Assembly (NCBI GenBank): GCA_018136815.1
Contig: CM030932.1
Span: forward strand, 5,432,407 to 5,496,406
Direction of reading: 5' to 3'
DNA: 64,000 nucleotides
Source of the DNA: Isochrysis galbana
Taxonomy: Eukaryota > Haptophyta > Isochrysidales > Isochrysidaceae
The position numbers were made by a program, and so were the translations under genes. The notes under the pieces are model-generated. The model was given only the letters and a program-made list of their open reading frames with translations. It was not told the origin of the DNA and did not search any database. Positions 1 to 9,799 of the stretch are shown here, piece after piece. Within the stretch, counting starts at the first letter, position 1. Each line of letters opens with the position of its first letter.

Positions 1-1190
1 AAGAGTTGAGTGCTGGGCACGACGTTCTCTGCACCGACACGGAACCATCAAGACGTTGCAGTTTGAGTTGGATGCTTCCAAGGTCTTAGTGGTATCGTAT
101 ACCGCAAGGACATGTACGTGGACGTGGGTAGCGTCGTTCTTTCTCATCATGGGTTTTCTTATAATAAAACGATATCACAGGGAGGCCGCAGCGCGGCCCC
201 CTGTGGCTTGAGGAATGAGACCGCGACGCGCCGCGCATCCTGTTACTTCATTGCACGTTGAAAGATACCAAAGGGGGCCACTGAGCGCATAGGACACACT
301 AAGAGTATCGCGTGCAAATCAAAAAAAATCTTTTAATAGTCTCGCCTCACACGCGGCATTGGATCTCATTCACGCAGCCACACCTTTCTTCGCGTGCAAT
401 TCAAACGCACACCCGGGGAGATTGCGTGGGAAACTCGCGATATAATACTACGCTGTACCGCTCGTCGAGGGGCGAGGGGATACAGCGGGAGGGCCATCCT
501 GGCCTGGTCAAGCAAGAATGCAAAGTCGGCAGCGGTGCGCCATTGCCCGCCCATTCCCTGCACGCACCCAAGTCCGCCTGCATGCCTCACGCTCACGCGC
601 GCGCGTCTCTCGCTGCACGGGAATGCAAGGAGACGCTTGCCTTGCACTTCACTCGGACGTCGAGGCCGTGCGCTGGGCGAAAAGCAGCGATCAGGACTCG
701 AAGGTTGCGAAAAAGATGCAGGGCATGTGGGCGAGCAATGCAACGTGACTGCCCAGCGGCCGACGCGCGCATCGTGTGTGGGACCCGCGTGCGTGAGGCG
801 GTGTGAAGAGAGGGCGTGCGCTTGCATGGAGGGCACGTGACTTGTCGATCCCGTTTGGGATTGGGGGAAAAGAGAAAAGACGTGTAACGAAAATTTTTGG
901 AGTTGATTTGAAAAGAAATAATGGGGAGGACACCCCCAATGTGACTGAAATCTAGTGCTGTGAAATGCATGTAAGCCGCAAGGGCAAGGGGGGGAGGAGT
1001 AGTCACAACGGGGACGGTAGAGGTCCCGCGCCTTTGGCGGGGAGAGGGGGGGGGGTAGTAGGTAGTAGAAGTCACAAGTGTTCTCGACTTTCAGCCCGCC
1101 GCCCCCAGCTCAGCAAACCATAAACGACCCTGCACCCGAGGAGGAGCGAAAAGAGCCCCCTCCGGAGATCCGCATTAGATGAAAAAAAAA
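1..1190. other. Intergenic, no supported gene
   Basis: Several overlapping open frames exist on both strands, but they are rich in Cys, Arg, His and Pro as expected of random GC-rich DNA and show no recognisable domain. Around 308-348 there is an A-run followed by CTTTTAATAGTCTCGCC, a motif that recurs at the edges of repeats elsewhere in the window. Confidence 0.6.
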
Positions 1191-1194
1191 CCTT

Positions 1195-1560
1195 TTAATA
1201 TTCTTACCGCACTCGCGGCGAATGGAACCACTACCCACTACAAGTAGCACGTAGCATACTCTCTACACCCCCATTCCCCGGCCCTTCTCCCCTCGCCATC
1301 AGGCGGCTCCCCCCGTACACTACTAGGGGATTGGGGTGGAGGGCTTAGATATGGTCCGGTGGCCCGCGCCCCCCCCCGGTGATATTTCCCCCCCTTCCTC
1401 CTGTATCTCCGAGTGGGCGGCCGACTCTGTCTCGTCTTACCCTGTAAAAAGGCGCGAGACTTACCGATTTTCCGGTGGGCGGAGCTCTCGCTCGCGCCCA
1501 CCCCCTTCTCCGCGCTCTCTCTCCCCTCTCCTGCGGCACGCGCGATGGCGCGCCTGCGGC
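1195..1560 (+). repeat. Dispersed repeat family, copy 1
   Basis: The stretch from TAATATTCTTACCGCACTCG (about 1196) to the CGACTCTGTCTCG motif (about 1433) reappears on the opposite strand at 62197-62442, with the same order of landmarks and scattered substitutions and indels. The following part, about 1455-1555, which contains GACTTACCG and CTCCTGCGGCACGCGC, resembles about 6485-6550. This is an interspersed element of unknown class, probably the non-coding end of a transposon. The region also supports long frames in several phases; these are low-complexity artefacts. Confidence 0.6.
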
Positions 1561-1789
1561 AGGCCTCCAGCTGCCCTCTGGCGGCCCCTGGAGGCTCCTG
1601 GAGGCCAGCTCAGGGGGCAGAGGAGGCTGGGGCTGGGCCCTGGCCTCCCCTGCCTCTCCCTCGCTGGCGCTCCCGAGCCTCTGGGGCCCCCACGCTGCAC
1701 CTGTCTGCCTGTCGACCAGGGGGGGAGGGGGGGTTGGAGCGATGGGCTGGCCACGAGGGGCCATGACGAGCGAATGGGGCGTGCCTGTC

Positions 1790-1889
1790 NNNNNNNNNNN
1801 NNNNNNNNNNNNNNNNNNNNNNNNNNNNNNNNNNNNNNNNNNNNNNNNNNNNNNNNNNNNNNNNNNNNNNNNNNNNNNNNNNNNNNNNN
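1790..1889. other. Assembly gap (100 N)
   Basis: Exactly 100 N, a conventional placeholder for a gap of unknown size. Sequence on the two sides need not be contiguous. Confidence 0.99.
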
Positions 1890-1916
1890 GACCCGTGCAT
1901 GGAGGAGGAGGACTAG

Positions 1917-2189
1917 GTAGAGGACCCCGCATGTGGGCTTCCATCGGACGAGGAGGACGACCACGACCTCTTCCTCCACCTCGAAGACGCTGTCCAAGCG
2001 GAGGACTTCGCTTCTGACGAGGAGGAGGGGGTGGGCAGGGCAACGAGACGCAAGAGAAGGAGGAGGACAAGGACAAGGAGAGGCGCTGTGCGCCGGGAGT
2101 CGCAGCCGGTGCCTCCGAGTAGGAGGAGTGAGCAGAATGGTGCCTCCGACGAGCTGGGCCAATCTCCGGGTGATCCGAGACAGGATGTG
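1917..2189 (+). CDS. Possible exon: acidic then arginine-rich segment
   Basis: The frame opens after a TAG at 1914 and encodes a strongly acidic stretch (LPSDEEDDHDLFLHLEDA) followed by a basic, NLS-like stretch (RRKRRRRTRTRRGAVRR), then meets a good 5' splice consensus, GTGAGTGAG, near 2185. The acidic-to-basic composition looks more like a nuclear protein exon than the low-complexity frames around it. The 5' part would lie in the 100-N gap. No family is recognised, and a chance frame in purine-rich DNA is a real alternative. Confidence 0.22.
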
Positions 2190-2199
2190 AGTGAGGGCC

Positions 2200-2535
2200 C
2201 TCTCCCCGCCGCCCCCCTCCTCGCCCTCCCCCCCTTCACTCGGCCTCCCCCCCCCCCCCCCTCCCCCCCGCGACCGCCCCTCGCCCTCCCGCCCCTCCCC
2301 CCCCCCTCCCCTCCCTCGCCCCCCCCTTTCCCCCTGCCCCCCGCGCGAGGTGTCTCTCCGGGGAGCGAGGGGGGGGGGGGAGGGGGGGGCAAGGGAGGCC
2401 GGAGCAAGGGCGGGCAGGCGGGCGGGGGGGGGAAGCGGAGGGGGGGGGGCGGGAAAGGCGGGGGGGGGGGGGGGGGGAAGGCGGGGAGCGGGCAGGGGGC
2501 GGGAGGGGGGGCGGGGCGGGGCGGGGGGGAGGCGA
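2200..2535. repeat. C-rich then G-rich low-complexity block
   Basis: About 140 bases of C-dominated sequence (runs of C broken by T) switch near 2345 to about 190 bases of G-dominated sequence (runs of G broken by C, A). The two halves are roughly complementary in composition, so the block could fold back on itself, and the G half is rich in quadruplex-capable runs. All long open frames here are products of this composition. Confidence 0.85.
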
Positions 2536-2889
2536 ACGAACGCTCGAGAAACGCCCAGAACGCCCCATCCGCGTCTGTGACGCCACCCCTCGCTCTCCGC
2601 CCTGGCCCCTCGCCCCCCCTCTCCCCCCACTCCATCGCCCTCCTCCCTCTCGTGCCCGGCTCTCTTGCCTGCCGCTCCTCTGGACCCATGCCACCCCGCA
2701 GATGAGCAGCAACGTGCTCTCTGAGCTCGTCTAGCTAGCCTTCAACTGCCGTCAACTACCGCCGCCATTGTCGGTCTGCCTTTCCTGCCTGTACTTCGCC
2801 CGCCATTCTGCATGCCTGGCCATGGCCCGCTCCTCCCCCGCGGCCCTGTCTGTCCAACTATCTGGCTCATAGTTGTCTGATATTAATGC

Positions 2890-5080
2890 AACGAGATCCT
2901 GCAGCCCATCATTCCCTTCTTTCAATCGAATGCGCGCGGTGACTTGGCCCTAAGCTTGCCTGAGTTTCTATCGCCTGAGTTTCCATCCTTGAGTTCGTGT
3001 TCTCTATGTCTCTGTGCCTCGCCGCTGGCTGCCTTGGCCCTTGGGCCTTTGTCCGCTTCTGTTCCATGATTGTCCACAGTTGGAGTTCCAAGTGCGAAAC
3101 GAATTTGTGACGAGCATCAGTGTGCACAACGCTCCCGTCTGGCAAACGCAACACATCAGAAGGTCTTCGGCACTCTCCCCACACGAGCCAGTTTAGCTAA
3201 TAGCACCGCCTGGACACGCTGTCGTCGCCTGTGGGGCGCTGGGTTTCGGTTGTTTCCACCTTGGTCCACAGTTGTCAACCGAGACGTCCGACTTTCACGA
3301 GGACAACATACCATTGGCCGCCATTGATAGCGCCATTATGTTGATTGATCGATCTGACCCTTCTTCATCAACTCTTCAAATGCGTGGTGACCCAAGCTCG
3401 TCTTGTTTCATTGGCCTGCCTGCATATATGCAATTTGCCGCGGCGTCCTTTGCGCTGCGGCTGCCTTGGTCCTGGCGCCTCTGCGCCTGTATATTCCATC
3501 ACTGCGCACAGTTGAAGCTCAAAGCGTGCGATGACCTCGCGACAAGGAATGTTCTCGTTTTGAGACCTCAAAACCTCATGGACCATTGATTGGCTTGCAC
3601 TGTGTGATGCTCCCAAATGAACCTGTCTTGCCTATCGCACCGTCTCGTCCGGCGTCGCCGCGGTGCTTCTTGCGGGCCTTGGGTTGGGGCTGTTTCCACC
3701 TTGGATCGCAGTTGTCCACTGAGATGAACGACTGAACATGGAGCGACACGTCATGTGGCAAAGGACATTACCGGAAGGACTGATGACGACCACCAGACTC
3801 ACTTGGTAGAGTTGAGCCTCTCTTCATATCATGCGCAGTGACTGGGCCCATGATCGCCTGGGTGTATTGGTTTGCCTGTCTGTGTGCGACTCGCCACGGC
3901 TGTCTTGGGGGGGTTTCTGCTCCATCACTGCGCGCAGTTGAGGCTCCATGGCGAGACGGAATTTGTCACCAGCACCACTGAGCAAAAAGCTATCATTCGG
4001 CGAGGACTTTGCATTGACTTGTACTGTGTGAGGCTCCCATATGAGCTTGTTCAGCTTGTCGCACCGTCTGGGCACGCTGCTATTGCTTGCGGGCTTGGCG
4101 TTGGATTCTTCCACCTTGGTTCACAGTTTGCACTGAATGTGCAACCATCCACGAGGGCAGCATTTCATGCGGCTGACGAAGGACACGACCACGCGAGTGG
4201 CTTCATGACGCCAACCAGATGCAATGTGCCAATTCTGGGCCACATCTTTCCATCAGATGCGCGGTGATTGGGCCCAAGCTCCCTTGGTTTCTCGGCCTGT
4301 CTGCTCATGCGCTACTCGCCGCGGCTGCCTTGGCGCGCCTTTTTCTTCCATCACTGCGCACAGTTGGAGGTTCAAGCGCAAGGAACTCGTTCCAACCACC
4401 TATGATTACACTGCGTCCATGCGGATACTTCGAGGAACTTGGCGTGCAGTGTATGATGCTCCCACATTTGCCAGTCTAGCTTATCGTACCATCGGCACGC
4501 CGTCACCTGCGGTGTTCGGGTTGGGGGTTGTTTTTTTCCACCTTGGTTCACAGTTGCCATCTGAGACGTGCGACTTTCACTTACCACGACACCATTGGAT
4601 GGGCGAGGACGCGAGGCCACCCCAATCTGATAAGCTGCTCCAGGCCCTTTCCTCTTTGAAGTGTGCGATGGCCGGGCCGGTTCCTCGGCACAGATGCCTT
4701 GTGCCACCTGCCACGGCTGCGTTGGTCTCCGCACCCGCGTTACTGTTCCGTCACTATACACAGTTGGAGCTCCGAGCGCGAGACGTGCGATCACCAGCAT
4801 GGATGAGCCCACTTCTTCCAAATGCACTCGGCATGCACCAAGTTAATGCGATCACCAGCATGGATGAGCCCACTTCTTCCACGGCATGCACCAAGTTAGT
4901 GTGATCACCAGCATTGATGAGCCCACTTCTTCCATCTTCAGTCCTCAAATGCACTCGGCATGATCCAACTTGATGCTTGCAAATGAGCCCTTCAGACTTA
5001 TCGCACCGCCTCGGCATGCCGTCACTCGCGGGCTTCGAGTCGGGATACATTCCACCTCAAATGAGATGCATTCACGGGAG
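2890..5080. repeat. Tandem array, about five units of ~425 bp
   Basis: Two landmarks alternate. Landmark A (TTCCATCACTGCGCACAGTT and variants) occurs near 3061, 3494, 3920, 4345 and 4750, so spacing is about 433, 426, 425 and 405. Landmark B (TTTCCACCTTGGTTCACAGTT and variants) occurs near 3252, 3693, 4106 and 4532, with a weaker match near 5040. Two more segments also recur once per unit: a 'cttgtcgcaccgtc' segment (3200, 3640, 4050, 4480, 5000) and a 'gcgcggtgattgggcc' segment (2930, 3380, 3840, 4260, 4665). A and B share CACAGTT, which suggests an older half-unit duplication. Copies are considerably diverged. No conserved reading frame runs through them. Confidence 0.88.
4787..4975. repeat. 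Three nested ~55-60 bp tandem copies
   Basis: GATCACCAGCATGGATGAGC recurs from about 4787, 4848 and 4901 (the third has one change), each time followed by CCACTTCTTCC and a CGGCATG(C/A)(A/T)CCAA tail. It lies inside the last unit of the 425-bp array and is much less diverged than that array, so it is a later local expansion. Confidence 0.9.
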
Positions 5081-6340
5081 CACGAAAATTCGAGTGCCTA
5101 ACACCACCGGCGTGGCTCACACCACAGATCACGAATATACTCGACTGGTATGGCTGTCGCTTTTTTGCTGCACGTCTATTTCGCCCCCCCCCCCCCCCCA
5201 CCCTTCCTTTTCTCCACTGTACCTTGGAGCGACGTGATGGTTCGGCTTGGCTGTCACTAGCAAGGGTTAATTGCGACACTTCACCACGCTTCAAATCATG
5301 CGCTCCAGAATGGACAATGTCAGAGTGGGAGAAGTTGCGCTCGTGATCGGATTTGCCTCACTCTTCACCTTCCATGCTGCTCCTCGACACTGCCTCCATG
5401 ATGTCCGGTCTCGCCGCTCTCATGCCTTCTGTTGCCCTTCTGCACAGTGACCCACGCCCTCTGCACTCACCACTGTCTACGCACAATCACATCACAGGGG
5501 GGTGGCCCCAAGCTTGGGGCCGCTCCCCGCTCTCCTAGTGGCTTGGGTGCTTAACGATACAGTTTGTGCCCAAACCACTAGGTTCCGCTGTTACACTTGC
5601 GATTGTTTCTTCGTGCATATTCTCGCGTGCCTTCTGATTTCGTCGTGCGCGCACGCGCGCGCTTGACACTTGACACTCGAGAAGATGATTAGTGCGTAGC
5701 TTACATTCGGGGGCCTGCGCCCCCCCCCTAGGGTTAGAAAGTTTTGTCATTAAACTAAGGACGATGTCCTTGAAAATCCATGAAATCTAAGGCCTTTGAT
5801 GTGGCTTAGAGTGAGCTTTTGAGACATCCCACCCCCTGAAGCAAATCATCATTACCTCCCATTCAACCTACGCTCTCCCCATGACCAACTCTGCAAAGCT
5901 TGTCTTCGTTCACTTTTGCTGCCACATTCAGCATGCGGTGCTGCACTCGGACGATTTGCTCACGCGGGAGGAGTTTTTTTTTAGCCCTTTTGAGCCGTAT
6001 GTTGACAAATTGGGCCGTTGGATGGCAAAATCACGCTTCGTCGTCACTTAAGGTCTCAAAGAAGGCAATCAAAGCAATATTTCATCTCCTGGGAACCATG
6101 GAACCATGGGTGGAAGAGCTTTCCAATGGGGGTATCAGCCCCCTCTTTCATGTCAAGGACAAACTGTGATTTGACCCGACGCCCCATGAAGTATGTCACA
6201 AAACTTGGTATTGCTGAGGGAATGGTGCCTTAGTGCCCTGGGAACATTAAAAGAGGATATACATGAGGTAACCAACAAGCCAACCAAGGTTTAGGCAAAA
6301 CAAGCACTTTGTGCTCGCGCTCTCACCTAGCGAAGTTTGT
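5081..6340. other. Intergenic, no supported gene
   Basis: AT-richer stretches alternate with a poly-C tract at about 5180-5200. Short frames have no recognisable content, and I see no RNA gene or repeat structure of note. Confidence 0.55.
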
Positions 6341-6560
6341 CCTTACTTTAAGGACTCGTCCTTAAAAGCGAGGTACCTTTATCCGCCTAGCCCCTAGCAA
6401 TCTTTCCCCGCCCCCATTTCCCATTTCTCCTATGTCTTGGGTAGGCGGCGGCATGGGTCCCGACTTATCTTGTGAACAATCGCGGGACTTACCTGCCGCT
6501 CGCGCCCAGCCCCTCCGCGCGCTCTTTCTCCTCTCCTGCGGCACGCGCAAATACGCTCCT
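6340..6560 (+). repeat. Dispersed repeat family, divergent copy 3
   Basis: The segment has CTCCTATGTCTTGGGTAGG and later GGGACTTACC, CTCGCGCCCAGCCCC and CTCCTGCGGCACGCGC, in the same order as 1400-1555. It is more diverged than the 1195 and 62197 copies. Just downstream (about 6595-6640) is a short CAACTTG(CAACTTG)n repeat. Confidence 0.45.
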
Positions 6561-6564
6561 GTGT

Positions 6565-7146
6565 AGGTAGGGCCTGACAAGAGTTGCCGGCAACTTCCCG
6601 AGCAACTTGCAACTTGCAACTTGGGGCTTGGGGGTGTGTGAGCGTGCTAGCAACTTGAGGGTCGGGTCCCGCCGCTGAGAGGCGAGTCCGAGCTAGGTGA
6701 TGTAGCATCTGTTCGGCTGCCTGACTAAGAGTCAGGCGGCTCGCGAGGGGTTCGACGAGATCGACGGCAGCAACGCAGACGGGGCTACGATCCACCGCGA
6801 GAGGGCGAGGGGGTGGCACCGCGCCGTCGGTCGGGAGTGACAGGGGTAGGCCCTCCGTCAACCGGCTGAGAGCGCGCACCAACGAGGCAGGCGAGAACGC
6901 GAGGACGCTCCACTCGGATATAGGTAAGCCAACCGGTAGCGGATGCCATTCCAGAGTGGAGGCGGAGATTGACGAGGGAGGCGCTAGCCACCGGCGGACG
7001 AGGAGGGCGTCGGCCACCGTGACTCCAGAGGCTCTAGCCTCTTGAGTACGGCAGTAGTAGTCGTATGAAACGCGGCGGGTCGGTGGCGCCGGGCGCGCCC
7101 TCATCACGTCGCGAATGGCGCCCGTGAGGATCCGGCGTGCCACCAT
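6565..7146 (-). CDS. Unidentified open frame, possibly element-derived
   Basis: This frame begins with Met at 7146 and stays open down into the repeat at 6340-6560; only the part before the repeat is listed. The product is about 190 residues of mixed composition (VSYDYYCRTQEARASGV near the start, LSQAAEQMLHHLARTRL later), more protein-like than most frames here. It sits immediately 5' of the LINE remnant at 7169 on the other strand. No domain is recognised. It may be a fragment of a mobile element or a chance frame. Confidence 0.2.
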
Positions 7147-7168
7147 CCCTCCAAAGACCTATACATGC

Positions 7169-7783
7169 ACTACAAACACATAACACACCTGAGAATAGGC
7201 ACATTCAACCGTTTCCCGGGACGGGACCCCACCTGCCGCCTCTGCGCGCAAGATGATGAATCGTCCGTCCATATATATAGGGACGTGCCCAGCGCTAGAT
7301 AACGTGTTCGACACGATACACTACCTCACGGAAATTTCGCCGGCCGACAGCCCCGGGACCAAAACGATAGCCGAGAAAGCCGTAGAAAGACTCTTCCTAC
7401 TACCGAGTTCTTCACCGTCACCCGCTAGGGAGACCCTGTACCTATTGGCTTGGAGATACATACTCACCGACTTCTATCGTATACACTACGACAACATCAA
7501 ATTCAACAGCGATCACGTAGTTAGAAGGATGCTCGAAAGATACACCACGTTGTGCAAAGCGGCGCTCTACGGAAACAACACGGACGCATCGAGAATAGCC
7601 AAAGCAGACATGGGCCGCCAGCCCAAGAAACGTATAGATGTCAACGAATTCCGCCCAATTTTCGAAACAAATGATGACAACGATTTAGTTCCAAGTAGTA
7701 AACTCGTAGCGGTACTAGAGCGCCTCAACATAAAACATATAATACAACAGCAAAACAACACCGGGCCCAGCGACCAGGGATAA
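7169..7783 (+). pseudogene. LINE (non-LTR retrotransposon) 3' end, frameshifted
   Basis: The first part encodes HLRIGTFNRF, then CRLCAQDDESSVHIYRD, a C-x2-C...H zinc-binding motif typical of the segment after the reverse transcriptase in LINE ORF2. The frame then hits TAA near 7300, while the +1 frame carries on as CPALDNVFDTIHYLTE through LLAWRYILTDFYRIHYDNI to a stop at 7783. The break near 7275-7290 is a single-base-type frameshift. A second copy of the C-terminal part (WRYIITDFHRIHYDSI) lies at 42300-42540, which supports descent from one LINE family. The RT core is absent, so this is a 5'-truncated dead copy. Confidence 0.72.
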
Positions 7784-8900
7784 CAATAGGCAATATGCCT
7801 CCACGTGAGGAACCCGATGGCCCGATGGGGAAGGCCGAAAGGCCCGGCCCCCACACTGGGACGGACTGGGCCCGAGACAGGCGCAATACAAATGCAAGAA
7901 GCCTGCCCCTCCCCTCCCCCAAGCGCTAGGCCCAAAATAGTGTACATGGATGGCTTGACGAGGCGCAAGCTCTGGGCGGCGGTGTGGCCGATCGGGTACG
8001 TCTGGTTTGGCGCTTTGTCCTGCGTAGCGATCGGCGAAGAACTCCTGATTTGGATGTGCGTCCTTACCCTCACAGATCTCGATGCGGAGAAGGATACCGG
8101 AGAGTGCGTCTGCAGCAGTCTTCAATTCGACTCCCACCGGTTCCGGCTTGCGCCTGACGAACTAGACCTTAGAACCTCCGCGTTTCTTATGGGGATTCGC
8201 CCGACATTCACTGCTTTGATTCCCTCACGCGCGCAATCCTCCCAAAATAGACCTCCATGGGCCGGACAAGGCGGGGGAGTCACTCACCGACGCCATGGAT
8301 TTTCGTGGGGTAGAGGGGGGTCGCGGGGGGGGGGGGGGTGTCTGGGGGGCAGGTAAGGGGGGTCCCTGGGGAATCCTTGGACACCCAGGAGGGATGGAAA
8401 ATAGTTGTTAAAAAGCGTGAGTGACTGGCCTACAAGAGCTGCCGCGGGCCCCCTGTTTGGAGAAGCCCCCCCCCCCCCCCCGCTAGAGCTGCCGCGGGCC
8501 CCTGGAGAAACTTCCGAATTCGGGAGATGTGGCCGGGGTATGCATGGGCGCGCCCATTAGAGCCATAATCCCAAGGTGGGGGCGCGAATTCGCGGCCTCA
8601 GGCCCGATTTCACCCCCTCGCGCGGCCGATGAGCGGACTCGCGCGGCACGCCCCGAACTGTGGGCGGCGCGGCGCGCGCGCTCCTACTTCACCACCCCTC
8701 CCCCCCCCCCATCGTGGGGTGGTATGTGGGCATCGACCACACGAGAAAGGGGCGGTGAGGACGCGCGCATGCAGTCTGGGGGGCGATGATTGCCAGATCC
8801 CCTCGGGTGCGCACGAGCTTCCCAGCAGCCGGACGTTTGCAGGGCCGGAGGGCGACTTGGGCGTCGAATCGCCCCGTAGTTTTTGGATTCGTTGATGGGC
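7784..8900. other. Intergenic, no supported gene
   Basis: Probable 3' flank of the LINE remnant followed by GC-rich unique sequence. AGAGCTGCCGCGGGCCCC occurs twice, 50 bp apart, at 8435 and 8485, flanking a poly-C tract. A G run lies near 8325-8340 and a C run near 8699-8710. No coding region is convincing. Confidence 0.55.
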
Positions 8901-8922
8901 TCGCATGGGGTGTCTGGGCCGG

Positions 8923-9740
8923 TCAAGCGAGGGGCGCCCCTTCTACCGAGTAGTAGTATTTTGTCAAGCCGCCGCCGCCACTGGCGGCCTCCAATCGCGC
9001 TACCGTCGCGCGCCGTGGCCTGGCTGAAAAAGTCCATTGCCCTCGTCTAGGGGGCGTCGGCCAGCGCCTTGAGACCCTCACCGCCCCATCGGACAGAGCG
9101 CCAGTGAGCTCTTCCATGCCTTCATCGCCAATGTTGTTGCGAGCGAGGTTGGTTGCGAGCGAGGTTGAGTACCTCCTAACATGGAACAAGCAGATGAGAG
9201 AAGAATTATTGCATCTGAAAAAGTAGGCGCTTACCACTATTTCATCCATTGCCTCCTTGGGTAAGGCCTCCGCGAGCGCCTTCACACCATCTTTGCCGAT
9301 CTTGTTGTTGTAGAGGTGGAGCTCGGTGGCCCCGCGTTTTACAAATCGTGATACGCGTGGTTTGGAGCTCCGACCATAAGCGGGCCCCCTTGGAAAGGGC
9401 CTCTGCAAATGCCTTCACGGCTTCAACACAAATCGTGTTCTCGTAGAGGTAGAGCTTGGTGAGGTAATTCAAGGCCCCCTTGGAAAGGGCCTCCGCGAAC
9501 GTCTTCGTGCCATCGTCGCCGTTCTTGCTATTCTAGAGGTGGAGCTCGGTGAGTTTTTTTCAAGGCCCCATTGGAGAATAGCTCGGAGATGATTTGCATG
9601 TCAACATCACAAATGTCCTTCCTAGAGAGATCAAGGGCCGTCGTTGAATCATCATCCATTATCTTCAACTTGTCTAATATGAGCGCCGTGAGGTTGTTCA
9701 AGGCCCCGTTTGACAGCGGTTCCGCGAGCGCCACACCGAG
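8923..9740 (-). pseudogene. Leucine-rich-repeat (RNI-type) gene, decayed
   Basis: Three frames each carry parts of the LRR pattern of RNI-like/NLR-type repeats. From 9734 there is ALAEPLSNGALNNLTALIL and a LDLSRKDICDVDMQIISELF unit; from 9472, LTKLYLYENTICVEAVKAFAE; from about 9330, LHLYNNKIGKDGVKALAEAL; and near 9150, LARNNIGDEGMEELTGAL. Frame changes near 9530 and 9410 and inserted non-LRR sequence break it. A GTAAGC donor-like site near 9232 may mark an old intron. Such 'KALAEAL/GALxxLTxLxL' repeats form large expanded families in haptophyte and other algal genomes. A piece at 9345-9385 instead resembles TBL exon sequence at 10470-10512. Confidence 0.62.
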
Positions 9741-9799
9741 CCGCTTCGTGTCGCGCGAAATAATTCAAAGCCCACTGCGCAGATCGGCCGGCACTATGA

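Noticed and set aside
2031-2712. Long Pro/Arg/Gly-rich frames on both strands
   Set aside because: All frames stay open because the DNA is nearly pure C or G runs; not evidence of coding.
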